DNA of 64,000 nucleotides from Halomonas sp. SpR1 (GCF_031010175.1 NZ_JAUAMB010000027.1:1-64000); one strand, 5' to 3'. Positions 36,399 to 45,653 are shown, counted from the first letter of the stretch. Numbers and translations are program-made. Notes: generated by a model from the letters alone, not told the origin.

Positions 36399-38321
36399 AT
36401 GCGCCTGATAATTGCCGAAAAACCCAGCCTCGCCCAAGCCATTGCCGAGGCGTTACCGGGCACTAGCAAACGCCAGGAGGGCGCGGTGCTATGTGGCGAC
36501 ACCACGGTCACCTGGTGCCTGGGGCACCTGTTAGAGCAAGCGCCACCGGAAGCCTACGACCCCGCCGATAAACAGTGGCGGCTTGACCGGCTCCCCATCG
36601 TGCCGCAACAGTGGAAGCTGATGCCTCGCCCCAAGGCGCGTGGCCAACTTGCGGTGATTCGCAAGCTGATCAAACAGGCCACTGATGTGGTTCACGCGGG
36701 AGACCCTGACCGCGAAGGCCAACTGCTGGTGCAGGAAGTGATCGAGTACATGAAGTATCGCGGCCCGGTGCAGCGGCTGCTGATCAGCGATCTCAACAAG
36801 CCTGCAGTAAGCCGCGCGCTGGCCAAGCTGCGCTCCAACACTGACTACCAGCCACTGTTTAAGGCAGCCCAGGCCCGCTCCCGGGCCGACTGGCTGTATG
36901 GCATTAATCTAACCCGCGCCTGGACGCTCACTGGCCGTCAGGCAGGCCACGACGGCGTGCTTTCAGTTGGCCGCGTGCAAACCCCGGTACTGGGTTTAAT
37001 CGTGCGCCGCGACAACGCTATTCGCGATTTCGTGCCCCACCCGTTTTATCCGCTATGGGTCGACTTAAAGGTTGCCCAAGGCCAATTACGCGCCTGGTGG
37101 GCGCCCAAAGAGCACCAACCATTAGATGACCAAGGCCGCTTAATTGACCGCACCCCGGCTGATGCTTTAGCGGCTCAATTACCCGGCGCTTCCGGGCAAC
37201 TGACCAAGCTCGACCAGCAGGAGAAACGCCAGGCCCCGCCGCTGCCCTACTCGCTCTCTGCACTTCAGGTAGACGCCGCCCGCCGCCACGGGCTTTCGGC
37301 GCAGATGGTGCTGGATATTTGCCAACGGCTTTACGAGCGGCACAAGCTGATTACCTACCCGCGTTCCGACTGCCGTTACCTGCCCGAAGAGCATCTACAG
37401 CTTGCCCAGCGTAGCCTCACCGGAGCCTGTCAAAACGATAAGACGCTACAACAGTGGCTCAATGGCGCAGACTTTACCCTGCGCTCCAAGGCGTGGAACG
37501 ATAAGCAGGTCGGTGCCCACCACGCCATTGCGCCCACCGGCAAACCTGCCGATTTTGGTCAGCTTTCCGACACCGAGGGCCACGTATTTCGGCTGATCGT
37601 GCGCAACGTAATGGCGCAGTTCTATCGCCCACTGCGCACTTTTGAGGTAAAAGCCGAGTTTACCCTGCTTAATGAAGCCTTCCGCGCCCGTGGCCAGAGC
37701 ATTCTCGACCCCGGCTGGAAACCGCTTTTTACTACCCGCGATGAAACCCCACCGCTGCCGCCACTTACCCAAGGCGAAGCCTGCCAAGCGTTAAGCGCAG
37801 GCGTGGAAGAGAAAGAGACCCGACCGCCGGAACCCTTCACTGACGCCAGCCTGATCAAGGCGATGATGAACATCGGCCGCTACGTGGACGACCCAGAGGT
37901 ACGCCGCACCCTGCGCGACACCGATGGGCTGGGCACCGAAGCCACCCGCGCAGGCATTATCGAAACCCTGGTTCAGCGCGGCTATCTAGTGCGCCAGCAA
38001 AAAGCCCTGCGCGCCACCAAACTGGGAAGCGCCCTGATCGCCGCCCTGCCCAGCGCCGTGAGCACGCCTGAACGCACCGCGCTATGGGAACAGCGCCTGC
38101 GGGCGATTGCCGAACAGCAGGACGACCCCGGCGCCTTTCAGCAGGCGCTGCTGGATGATCTGCGCGGATTACTCACCCACAGCGATGCAGGAAAGCTCAG
38201 GCAGAGCCTGCAGAGCGCCCAGGGAGAGGCCGGTAGCCCGCCGAAACGCACGGGTAAGCCGAGAAAGAGCTATGCGAGAAGGAAAAGCCCCAGTGGAAGA
38301 AAGAAGGCTTCCAACAAATAA
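36399..38321 (+). CDS. topB: DNA topoisomerase III
   Basis: 640-residue type IA topoisomerase (E. coli TopB 653). It relaxes negative supercoils and resolves replication intermediates by single-strand passage. The TOPRIM domain begins MRLIIAEKPSLAQAIAEALPG and contains HAGDPDREGQLLVQE. The catalytic Tyr lies in HKLITYPRSDCRYLPE. The last 30 residues are a Lys/Arg/Ser tail for DNA contact. The start at 36399 is the only one matching the family; the frame stays open 79 codons upstream across the divergent promoter region. GAAGG precedes it. Confidence 0.93.
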   Translation: MRLIIAEKPSLAQAIAEALPGTSKRQEGAVLCGDTTVTWCLGHLLEQAPPEAYDPADKQWRLDRLPIVPQQWKLMPRPKARGQLAVIRKLIKQATDVVHAGDPDREGQLLVQEVIEYMKYRGPVQRLLISDLNKPAVSRALAKLRSNTDYQPLFKAAQARSRADWLYGINLTRAWTLTGRQAGHDGVLSVGRVQTPVLGLIVRRDNAIRDFVPHPFYPLWVDLKVAQGQLRAWWAPKEHQPLDDQGRLIDRTPADALAAQLPGASGQLTKLDQQEKRQAPPLPYSLSALQVDAARRHGLSAQMVLDICQRLYERHKLITYPRSDCRYLPEEHLQLAQRSLTGACQNDKTLQQWLNGADFTLRSKAWNDKQVGAHHAIAPTGKPADFGQLSDTEGHVFRLIVRNVMAQFYRPLRTFEVKAEFTLLNEAFRARGQSILDPGWKPLFTTRDETPPLPPLTQGEACQALSAGVEEKETRPPEPFTDASLIKAMMNIGRYVDDPEVRRTLRDTDGLGTEATRAGIIETLVQRGYLVRQQKALRATKLGSALIAALPSAVSTPERTALWEQRLRAIAEQQDDPGAFQQALLDDLRGLLTHSDAGKLRQSLQSAQGEAGSPPKRTGKPRKSYARRKSPSGRKKASNK

Positions 38322-38429
38322 TAATTATACCGTCTGGATGTAGTTGCCAGACTAAAAAAAGGCGGGGCCCTGCCAGAGGCCTTAACTCTCTGTTCATTCA
38401 TGCCCTCTAGGTTTTGCATTCGGCTCTCT

Positions 38430-38945
38430 TCAAATATCAGTATTATCTTCGTCATCGCTCAAATACGAGGACTTTTTCTTGCTGATTGAATCGGAAAAGA
38501 AAGGCACCACATAAAGCACCATCCAGGCCAGCAGCGTACACAGAACTGCCGTCTGCTCGCGTCCTAGGCCTACGGCTATGCCAATCCCCGCCGTCAACCA
38601 AACCCCTGCCGCCGTGGTAAGCCCTGACGTACCTTTTTCATCTTTACGGGTGATGATAGTGCCGGCACACAGAAAACCGATGCCAGCAATAACGCCTTGG
38701 ATGACCCGGCTCATCTCTGAATCAGAAATACCCGTTTGCTGAGGGATAAATATAAAGACAGCAGACCCCATGCAAACCAGCATATGGGTGCGTATTCCAG
38801 CGGCCTTGCCCCTCTGCTCTCGCTCGAGCCCCAATAGACCGCCCAGAACAGCCGCCAACAGCAACCGAACCACCACAATGACGAATTCACTCAGATCATT
38901 AAAATCCGAAAATTCGGATATTACAGTATTAATAATAACTTCCAT
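38430..38945 (-). CDS. mgtC: MgtC/SapB-family membrane protein
   Basis: 171-residue inner-membrane protein with four or five helices and the family motif LLAAVLGGLLGLEREQRGKAAGIRTHMLVCMG. It lacks the soluble ACT-like C-terminal domain of Salmonella MgtC (231 residues). The short forms occur widely; roles proposed for the family include growth at low Mg2+ and modulation of other membrane proteins. A Ser/Lys-rich cytoplasmic tail ends it. AGGAA precedes the start. The 177-base leader region contains a long stem described separately. A weak GC-rich hairpin with seven T lies downstream near 38345-38375. Confidence 0.85.
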   Translation of the reverse strand: MEVIINTVISEFSDFNDLSEFVIVVVRLLLAAVLGGLLGLEREQRGKAAGIRTHMLVCMGSAVFIFIPQQTGISDSEMSRVIQGVIAGIGFLCAGTIITRKDEKGTSGLTTAAGVWLTAGIGIAVGLGREQTAVLCTLLAWMVLYVVPFFSDSISKKKSSYLSDDEDNTDI

Positions 38946-39006
38946 CGTTCGTTCCTATGACTGCCAAACCGACAGCCCTTAAATACCATGAGTCGAGAAA
39001 CAGCAT

Positions 39007-39076
39007 TACTCTCTTGCAGTAAGGCGAACACCAGTCATGCAGCAGAGGCCCCGTTAACCAGGTCAGCAAGAGAGTA
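39007..39076 (-). promoter_or_regulatory. Possible structured leader upstream of mgtC
   Basis: TACTCTCTTGC (39007-39017) and GCAAGAGAGTA (39066-39076) are perfect 11-bp complements separated by 48 bases, ending 61 bases before the mgtC start. On the mgtC strand they would close a stem around a GC-rich internal region, the form of a riboswitch-like or attenuator leader. I do not recognise the M-box or yybP-ykoY consensus in it. Confidence 0.4.
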
Positions 39077-39122
39077 GCTCGTTATTAAAGTTCGCAAGAT
39101 AACGGTATAAAAATCCCAGTTT

Positions 39123-40028
39123 TCAACTCGTCAACGTACATAGCCCTCCCGGCACCGCCAACACCCAATCACGGATAGCCTGGATCGTCGTTTCATACTG
39201 TCGGCGTTCAGGATAAACAAGAAAGAACGGCTTACCTTCAAGCTCCGGGCCGAAAGGTTGCACCAAGCGCCCCTCCTCCAACTCATCCATAATCAACTGA
39301 CGACTCATCAGCGCTACGCCCTGTTCGCCTACGGCGGCAGAAATAGCGTGGGTTTCGTCGGAAAATACCAGCCCGGCCCTTACGTCCAGCCCAGGCACCT
39401 CGGCCTTTTTCTGCCACGTAGCCCAATCCATTGGTGATGATATGGCCCCCTGACTGCTGAAGTGAATCAATGAATGCGATGGTAGCTGCGTTACCTCACG
39501 CAAACCAAGGTGTGGGCTACAGGTCGGGATAAAGGTGTTATCAAAGAGTTTCTCCGCTACCAACCCGGGCCACCGGCCATCGCCATAACGAATGGCGATG
39601 TCTGCCGTTACCCCATCCAGCGGAACCGACTCATGCGAAGCATGAATACGCAGATCAATATCGGGATGGGAATCGCGCAGCATACACACCCAGGGCAGCA
39701 GCCAGCGCACCGCGACAGCCGGCGTTGTAGAAAGCGTGACGGTTTGGCGAGTAGGCACAGCGCTCAGTCGCTCGACGACACTGCTGATGCTATCAAAGGC
39801 AGTTTCCAACACCTGCTGCAGCTCGCGGCCTTGAGGTGTCAGCTCCAGTTGACGAGGTTTACGCAAAAACAGCGAAACGCCCAGCGCCTCTTCGAGTCCT
39901 CGGATTTGGTGACTAATGGCCGTGGCAGTCACCGACAGCTCCTGTGCAGCCTGCTTGGCGCTCTCATGCCGGGCAGCCGCTTCAAAAGCGCGAAGCGATG
40001 AAAGAGAGGGTAATCGGCGATGGTTCAT
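39123..40028 (-). CDS. LysR-family transcriptional regulator (GcvA type)
   Basis: 301 residues with an N-terminal winged HTH (LPSLSSLRAFEAAARHESAKQ, then AISHQIRGLEEALGVSLF) and a periplasmic-binding-like effector domain. The GcvA-like subgroup is suggested by the opening RRLPSLSSLRAFEAAARH. It is divergent from azoR, with 119 bases between the starts holding two matching palindromes, so it most probably controls azoR and itself. Confidence 0.88.
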   Translation of the reverse strand: MNHRRLPSLSSLRAFEAAARHESAKQAAQELSVTATAISHQIRGLEEALGVSLFLRKPRQLELTPQGRELQQVLETAFDSISSVVERLSAVPTRQTVTLSTTPAVAVRWLLPWVCMLRDSHPDIDLRIHASHESVPLDGVTADIAIRYGDGRWPGLVAEKLFDNTFIPTCSPHLGLREVTQLPSHSLIHFSSQGAISSPMDWATWQKKAEVPGLDVRAGLVFSDETHAISAAVGEQGVALMSRQLIMDELEEGRLVQPFGPELEGKPFFLVYPERRQYETTIQAIRDWVLAVPGGLCTLTS

Positions 40029-40031
40029 GAA

Positions 40032-40044
40032 TGAGATTTACTCA
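40032..40044. promoter_or_regulatory. LysR-regulator operator, proximal to the lysR-type gene
   Basis: TGAGATTTACTCA, an interrupted palindrome (TGAG-N5-CTCA), three bases upstream of the regulator start. It shares its arms with the site next to azoR; centres are 88 bp apart. Confidence 0.55.
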
Positions 40045-40119
40045 TCTATTGCTGCAAGAAAAGATCGTTTGTTTAGGCTGAAAGGCTCGGACTAAGCTAA
40101 GCCTGTTGTTAATCATAGA

Positions 40120-40132
40120 TGAGTTCAACTCA
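40120..40132. promoter_or_regulatory. LysR-regulator operator, proximal to azoR
   Basis: TGAGTTCAACTCA, a perfect palindrome around C, 15 bases upstream of the azoR start and next to its ribosome-binding site. Same TGAG-N5-CTCA arms as the site at the other gene. Confidence 0.6.
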
Positions 40133-40147
40133 GATTAGGAGGCTACC

Positions 40148-40849
40148 ATGACACATATTCTGCATATAGACGCTAGTGCCCGACCCGGCATTGCTGGAAC
40201 AGATAACCACGGCTCACATAGCCGCCATCTAACCTATCAGTTTGTCAGTCAGTGGCAATCAGGCCGCCCGCAAGATACGGTCACCTATCGCGACATAGGG
40301 CAAAACCCGCCATCGATCATCAACCACGACTGGATTGCGTCTGCCTTTACCCCCGAAGAACGGCTTGAACCCTGGATGAAGGAGGCGCTAGCAGAAAGCG
40401 ATCAATTGGTTGATGAGTTAATTGCCGCTGATATTGTGGTGATCGGCACGCCACTATATAACTTTGGCATGCCAGCCGCCCTTAAAGCATGGATTGATCA
40501 AGTGGTTCGGGCCGGCAGAACAGTGGAGTTCGATGACTCCAACCCGATAGACCCTTACGTACCCAAGCTCATAGACCGAGAAAGGCATGCCGTTGTGCTC
40601 GCAGCCAGAGGCGGCGTAAATATGTCGCCTGGCGAAGAAATGGCCCATATGAACCATCTGGAACCACACTTGGCCACAGCACTAGGATTTATGGGTATTA
40701 CCCGCCTTCACTACATTGCTATCGAAGGCCAGGAAGTAGGTGGTGAGCTACTGGCCGCATCCGTTGTCGAGGCGGTCAGTCAAGTTAAAGCTCTGATTGA
40801 TGAACTGCAGGTGGCATTCCAGGAGGCTCCAATATCTGAGCCAGCCTAA
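40148..40849 (+). CDS. azoR: FMN-dependent NADH:quinone reductase / azoreductase
   Basis: 233-residue flavodoxin-like protein of the AzoR (acpD) family, which reduces quinones and azo bonds with NADH through FMN in the cytosol. ILHIDASARPG starts the FMN site, IVVIGTPLYNFGMPAALKAWID carries the conserved PxYNFxMP motif, and LAARGG is the late flavin contact. Divergent from the LysR gene and preceded by AGGAGG. Likely induced by thiol-reactive or quinone compounds through that regulator. Confidence 0.92.
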   Translation: MTHILHIDASARPGIAGTDNHGSHSRHLTYQFVSQWQSGRPQDTVTYRDIGQNPPSIINHDWIASAFTPEERLEPWMKEALAESDQLVDELIAADIVVIGTPLYNFGMPAALKAWIDQVVRAGRTVEFDDSNPIDPYVPKLIDRERHAVVLAARGGVNMSPGEEMAHMNHLEPHLATALGFMGITRLHYIAIEGQEVGGELLAASVVEAVSQVKALIDELQVAFQEAPISEPA

Positions 40850-40917
40850 ACGCTAAGTGAACAACCAGCACCACAAGTACGGAGATCGCTAATGAAGGAT
40901 ATCCGTACCTTTCACAA

Positions 40918-41553
40918 CTATTTAGCGCTAGTCGCCAGTCGCGCACCTAAAGCCACAAACAGAGCGCCTAGGCTTCTATCCATCCATAAACCAACGCGGG
41001 GCTTGCTCTTCAGAAAAGCACCCAGCTTAGCTCCAGCCAGTACCAAAGGGGGCTCTATCACCGCGGCAACCGCGATAATCAAGCTGCCATGCAATAAAAG
41101 TTGAGCTTCGGCAGGGCCTGCGCCTTCCACGATAAATTGTGGCAAAAATGCCAGGAAGAATACGGCCACTTTGGGGTTTAGCGCGGACACCAGCATGCCC
41201 TGCCAATAAACCGAGGATAGCCGCTTGGGGCTCTGCTTTTCTGCTGCAATAAATTGATCGCCCCGTGAGAGCAGCATTTTAACGCCCAGCCATATCAGAT
41301 AGGCCGCCCCTACCCATTTAACAATCGAAAATGCCAATGCGGAGGTAGCCAGAATAGCCGAAAGACCAACCGCGGCCATCGCTACATGCAGCGCCGCTCC
41401 TGTCCAAATCCCAAACATAGCGGCAAACCCTTGCCGACGCCCACTACGTAATGTTTGCCCCAGGATGTAGGCAATATCCGGCCCTGGCGAAAGATTCAGA
41501 AGCACCGCCGCGGAAAGAAATGTCATCCAATGTAATAGCGAGTAGTCAAACAC
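40918..41553 (-). CDS. LysE/RhtB-family amino-acid exporter
   Basis: 211-residue membrane protein, about six helices, LysE translocator family. LNLSPGPDIAYILGQTLRSGRRQGFAAMFG carries the family N-terminal motif. Exported amino acid unknown. Start codon is GTG with AAGGA upstream. It is 11 bases downstream of the GrpB-like gene and closes the lemA-M48-grpB run. A second paralogue lies at 56947-57573. Confidence 0.88.
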   Translation of the reverse strand: MFDYSLLHWMTFLSAAVLLNLSPGPDIAYILGQTLRSGRRQGFAAMFGIWTGAALHVAMAAVGLSAILATSALAFSIVKWVGAAYLIWLGVKMLLSRGDQFIAAEKQSPKRLSSVYWQGMLVSALNPKVAVFFLAFLPQFIVEGAGPAEAQLLLHGSLIIAVAAVIEPPLVLAGAKLGAFLKSKPRVGLWMDRSLGALFVALGARLATSAK

Positions 41554-41564
41554 TGTTGTTTTCC

Positions 41565-42098
41565 TTAATTACTTAGTGCCTCGTTAATAAAATCCCCCTT
41601 CGCAGCCGTGTAGGCTTCTCGGTCTGACGGAAACTCTTTTGCCCACAGATGCTTCTTTCTCTCATACCGTTGCGCCAGTTTAGTATCAACACGCAGTTTA
41701 TTGCGAAAAGTCAGCCTACGGTGCCACTCCTCGCTGCCATACACCATAAGATGCAGATGATGCGTCCTACGCCCCTCTGCCCATCGCATTAACCAGCGCC
41801 GCCCCACCAAAGAAGCGTTGTACTCCATGGATGTGGCATATTTAGCCCGGCACAACGGCTCCAATAACTCATCGGCCCGGGATATTGAGTCAACGCCGGC
41901 CAGGATATCGATGATCGGCTTGGCCGATAGACCAGGAACAGCGGTACTTCCGATATGTTCAATGGCTAAAAACTCACCAGGAAATAAATCTAACAGCCTC
42001 CCTCGCTCCTGCTCAAATAGCATTGGCCAAGCCGGATCATATGGAAATAGCGCGACCTCTTCATGGATCGCTCGACTTAAGGATTCCGTTTCATCCAT
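41565..42098 (-). CDS. GrpB/UPF0157 family protein
   Basis: 177 residues with the GrpB nucleotidyltransferase-like fold: FPYDPAWPMLFEQERGRL, IEHIGSTAVPGLSAKPIIDI and the HLHLM stretch. The family is related to glutamate-rich/CoaE-fused domains; function is not established. The ATG at 42098 begins two bases after the TAG of the M48 protease gene, so it is probably translated by reinitiation; a TTG start eight codons earlier would overlap that gene. Confidence 0.8.
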   Translation of the reverse strand: MDETESLSRAIHEEVALFPYDPAWPMLFEQERGRLLDLFPGEFLAIEHIGSTAVPGLSAKPIIDILAGVDSISRADELLEPLCRAKYATSMEYNASLVGRRWLMRWAEGRRTHHLHLMVYGSEEWHRRLTFRNKLRVDTKLAQRYERKKHLWAKEFPSDREAYTAAKGDFINEALSN

Positions 42099-42100
42099 GG

Positions 42101-44062
42101 CTAAGGCTTTACTGTATCGCAAATTGTTGCCGATGCCTCATCTGATAACAGTGGCGGCATGGGGCAATCGAGAATATCTGCCATCGCGCGAAACAGCTCG
42201 GCTTCGGCAGGCAGAATGCGTCCGCTATGCTCAATACAGCGCGCCATTGCCTGCAACAGGGCAGGCTTATGCAAAGGCTTTAAGCGCCGCAAACGCTCAA
42301 CTGCCAGACTAAGCGCACGCATATCACTTATATCGTCAGTGGCCGTTAATGAGAACGGCAGCCCACGCTCAGCTGCGTTAAGCGCGGCGCCTACCTCAAC
42401 TGAGTCATCCTGCCCCGCAGTGGCCAGCACCGTCAGTAGCAGCTGACACTCCCGCTGCAGATCGTTTAACTTAAGGTTAGCGGGCCCACTGCCATGCTGG
42501 CCTAAGTTACTCAACAACAGCTGATATAGCGTCCACTCAAACAGAGTGACCTGGCCATCCGCCTCGATCAGCCGTTCCATACAGAGGCGAAAGTGCTGGG
42601 CCTGCTCCATCGAGAGCGACCGTAACGCCGGCAGCACCAAATCAATCAGTGGCAAGCGTAACTGTACATCTAGCCGCAGCATTTCAGGGCCATACTCCAT
42701 CAGCGCACGATAAACATCTGGCAATGCAACTTGCTGCAACGCCTTGAGCTGTTGCTTACGCATTGTCTTATCCTGGCTGAGCAGTAGCGAATAGACCAAA
42801 GCACGGGCGGCATAGGGCTCATGGGCGGCAGTTTTTATCCGCTCAGGCAGCGCATCTAGCGTCGCTCTAGCTTGGGCAAGATGGCGCTGATCCGGCTGGC
42901 CCATGGTGTTAATGGCCGTTTGTGCAGAGACTCCGGTTAACACAGCCGCCATTGCTCCCGGTTCAGTTCCTGGCCGCACATCGTCGTACTCTGGTTCTGG
43001 TGCGTCACTCTCGGCTTGCTGAGTGGGCAAAGTGGCGTCGAAACGGCCATCCCAATCGGGCATGACCCGCTTGATACGGTCTTTAATTGGTGGATGGGTG
43101 GCCATCATTTGGCTAAACCCCAGCCGCACGCCTTGACCGAAGAACAGGTGGCTAAATTCCGCTGCCTGTGTCGCTTGCAGGTAAGAGCCCTGGGAGTGCG
43201 AGCCGATTTTAACCAACGCGTTGCCAATCCCCTGAGGGTTGCGGGTAAATTGCACCGCAGAGGCATCCGCCAAGTATTCACGCTGCCGGCTGACTGCCGA
43301 TTTGATCAAATTGCCAAAAAAGGTACCCGCGTAGCCGATCAGCATGAGTACCGCCCCCAGCGCTAAAACAACAGCGCCTGAGTTGTCGCGCTTTCCACCG
43401 CCGACCCGCCGAAAGCGCATACTGCGTAGCAATGTACCGCCCAATAATCCAATGATGAGGATGCCATGCAGTATGCTGATCAGGCGCATATTCAGCCGCA
43501 TGTCGCCATGCAGAATATGGCTAAACTCGTGGGCTACAACGCCCTGCAGCTCATCCCGCGTCAGGTGACGGATCGTGCCACGGGTAATCCCGATCACGGC
43601 ATCATTGGTTTGATAACCGGCTGCGAAGGCATTGATGCTCTCCTCCTCCAGCACATAAACGGAGGGCACTGGCGTTCCAGAGGCAATCGCCATCTCTTCA
43701 ACCACATTGAGAATGCGCCGCTCATCAGCATCGCGGGTATTAAGATTAATTTCGCGGCCACCCAGGGCTTCTGCCACTACCCGGCCACCACGCTTTAGTT
43801 GACTGCGTTTGAATAGTCCACCCAACACCACGACAGCCAGCACCGCAATCGCAACGCCAATGACCAGTTCAATCGAGAGAGCCGACCACAACCCCGGAGT
43901 AGGAAGGTTGGTTTGTGTCGCGGATTGCTCCCCCATCAGATGAAGGGCTATGGCAATCGCCAGCGTCGTAACAACAATCAGGGCGAGTACTGCCAGTACC
44001 ATCAAGACAACCAGACGCCCGGTTTTACGCCGAGCGTTATCCTGCGCGGTAAAAAAATCCAT
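42101..44062 (-). CDS. M48 metallopeptidase (HtpX-like) with long C-terminal extension
   Basis: 653 residues. Two helices (about 17-42 and 60-83) precede an M48 protease domain with the zinc motif HEFSH (His178-His182) and the third ligand in REYLADASAV; two more helices follow the motif as in HtpX. HtpX is about 290 residues, whereas this protein adds roughly 300 residues of helical, Leu-rich sequence (from about residue 340) of unknown role. It lies 18 bases after lemA, a pairing seen in many bacteria. A membrane-protein quality-control role is likely by family. Confidence 0.86.
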   Translation of the reverse strand: MDFFTAQDNARRKTGRLVVLMVLAVLALIVVTTLAIAIALHLMGEQSATQTNLPTPGLWSALSIELVIGVAIAVLAVVVLGGLFKRSQLKRGGRVVAEALGGREINLNTRDADERRILNVVEEMAIASGTPVPSVYVLEEESINAFAAGYQTNDAVIGITRGTIRHLTRDELQGVVAHEFSHILHGDMRLNMRLISILHGILIIGLLGGTLLRSMRFRRVGGGKRDNSGAVVLALGAVLMLIGYAGTFFGNLIKSAVSRQREYLADASAVQFTRNPQGIGNALVKIGSHSQGSYLQATQAAEFSHLFFGQGVRLGFSQMMATHPPIKDRIKRVMPDWDGRFDATLPTQQAESDAPEPEYDDVRPGTEPGAMAAVLTGVSAQTAINTMGQPDQRHLAQARATLDALPERIKTAAHEPYAARALVYSLLLSQDKTMRKQQLKALQQVALPDVYRALMEYGPEMLRLDVQLRLPLIDLVLPALRSLSMEQAQHFRLCMERLIEADGQVTLFEWTLYQLLLSNLGQHGSGPANLKLNDLQRECQLLLTVLATAGQDDSVEVGAALNAAERGLPFSLTATDDISDMRALSLAVERLRRLKPLHKPALLQAMARCIEHSGRILPAEAELFRAMADILDCPMPPLLSDEASATICDTVKP

Positions 44063-44080
44063 GTCGCGTTTTCCCTGAGC

Positions 44081-44677
44081 TTAGAACGACACCTTCGGCG
44101 CCACTTGAATCTGGGCGCTGTCTTCAAACTCTAACAAAGAAGCATCCTGACCGTGGCCGAACATGCCAGCCACTGCTACCGGGGGGAAGCTCTGCCGATA
44201 GGTGTTGTATTGCATCACCGCATCATTATATGACTGCCGCGCAAAGGCCACCTTGTTTTCAGTGCTGGTTAGCTCTTCTGACAATTGCTGCATATTTTGC
44301 GAGGCTTTTAAATCTGGGTAGGCTTCCATGACCACGTTAAGCCGCCCCATCGCCTGTGTCAGCGCACCCTCTGCGCCACCCAGGTCTGCCATCGCTTTGG
44401 CACTGCCGGGGTTTGCCGCGGCCGCTTTTAGCCCAGCGGCGGCGGTATTACGCGCCTCAATTACCAACTGCAGCGTCTCCCGCTCATGACTGAGATAGCC
44501 TTTAGCAGTTTCGACAAGGTTAGGAATCAGGTCATGCCGCCGTTTAAGTTGCACTTCAATCTGGGCAAAGGCGTTCTCAAAGCGATTTTTCAACGATACA
44601 AGACGGTTGTAGACACCGATGACGTAAAAGACAACAACGGCGATGATCGCCACGATGATGATAAGAGTGAGCAGCAT
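44081..44677 (-). CDS. lemA: LemA family membrane protein
   Basis: 198 residues: one N-terminal helix (LLTLIIIVAIIAVVVFYVIG) and a long coiled four-helix domain starting NRLVSLKNRFENAFAQIEVQLKRRHDLIPNL, the LemA signature. Outside-facing topology is known for the family, function is not. First gene of an operon with the M48 protease. AAGGAAG precedes the start. Confidence 0.9.
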   Translation of the reverse strand: MLLTLIIIVAIIAVVVFYVIGVYNRLVSLKNRFENAFAQIEVQLKRRHDLIPNLVETAKGYLSHERETLQLVIEARNTAAAGLKAAAANPGSAKAMADLGGAEGALTQAMGRLNVVMEAYPDLKASQNMQQLSEELTSTENKVAFARQSYNDAVMQYNTYRQSFPPVAVAGMFGHGQDASLLEFEDSAQIQVAPKVSF

Positions 44678-44726
44678 GGTTCTTCCTTATAGCAGGCATT
44701 CGTCAGTAAAAAAGCCGGTTTATGGC

Positions 44727-44771
44727 AAGCTAGATGGCGAGAAGCTAGCCAGTGAAAAAGTAGCCAACAAG
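44727..44771. repeat. 15-bp tandem array upstream of lemA
   Basis: Three degenerate units: AAGCTAGATGGCGAG, AAGCTAGCCAGTGAA and AAAGTAGCCAACAAG, 50 bases upstream of the lemA start. Confidence 0.6.
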
Positions 44772-44972
44772 TTCAATATCGGACGTTAATACGTCACTTT
44801 GCAAGCTTACTGCCAACCACTAATGACGTTAGCTTTACAAAAAAAGTGCTTTCGCTTCCACTCCTTGAAAAAAACGGCGTTGGCATAGCAGACTAGAACC
44901 AGAACAGCTTTAACGGACAAAACAGTCTATTAGATAAAGCTTTAAAGAAACCAGCCCACACGTCAATAACTG

Positions 44973-45653
44973 GTGCACGAACACGGCGCGGAAGTCATTT
45001 GGGATTTGGCCCATTCTGCAGGTTCACTGCCTATCGACCTTAACGGCTGCGGCGCTCGCTATGCGGTGGGCTGTACTTACAAATACCTAAACGGCGGCCC
45101 CGGCGCGCCAGCTTTCTTATACGTGCATAGCAATTACCAAAACAAGGGATGGCAACCGCTCTCTGGCTGGCACGGCCATGCATCGCCCTTCGCTTTTGAA
45201 GCTGATTACACCCCAGCGGGCGATATTTCCCGCTTTCGTACTGGCACACATTCGGCATTAGCCTACACCGCCTTGGAAGCCTCGCTCGCCCTATGGAGCG
45301 AAGTGGATATGCAAGCGCTGCGAGAAAAAAGCCTGGCAATGAGCAACCTGTTCCGAGAGTGTTTGAGCGATATTTTCACTGCTCATAATATTGACGATAT
45401 AACCCCAGCAGCCAGCGAACGCGGCAGCCAGGTATCACTTGTGGACAGCCAAAACGGCTACGCTATCGTTCAGGCGTTGATTGCCCGTGGCGTAATCGGC
45501 GACTACCGAGAGCCCGGCCTAATGCGCTTTGGTTTTACCCCGCTGTATCTTAGCTTTGAAGATGTTTGGCTGGCAGCCCAGCACTTCCGCGAGGTAATGG
45601 AAAGCGGCGAGTACCAAGATCCACAGTTTCACGTGTGTGACGCGGTTACCTAA
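44973..45653 (+). pseudogene. kynU: Kynureninase, 5'-truncated remnant
   Basis: The 226 residues match only the C-terminal half of kynureninase (about 415 residues): IWDLAHSAGSLPIDLNG, then CTYKYLNGGPGAPAFLYV, which holds the PLP lysine, and GWHGHASPFAFEADY. The N-terminal half, with substrate- and PLP-binding residues, is missing and an in-frame TAA lies two codons before the first usable start (GTG). The remainder has no stops, so decay is recent or the fragment persists neutrally. An adjacent arylformamidase fragment suggests loss of a kynurenine pathway locus by deletion. Confidence 0.85.

Noticed and set aside
39007..39076. Known magnesium (M-box) or manganese (yybP-ykoY) riboswitch
   Set aside because: Neither consensus core can be recognised in the sequence between the stem arms; kept only as an unnamed structured leader.
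41565..42122. TTG start for the GrpB-like gene
   Set aside because: It would overlap the protease gene without a ribosome site; the ATG two bases after the protease stop fits coupled translation.
42159..43798. Several open frames opposite the M48 protease gene
   Set aside because: They mirror the codon pattern of the real gene and have no ribosome sites or family features.
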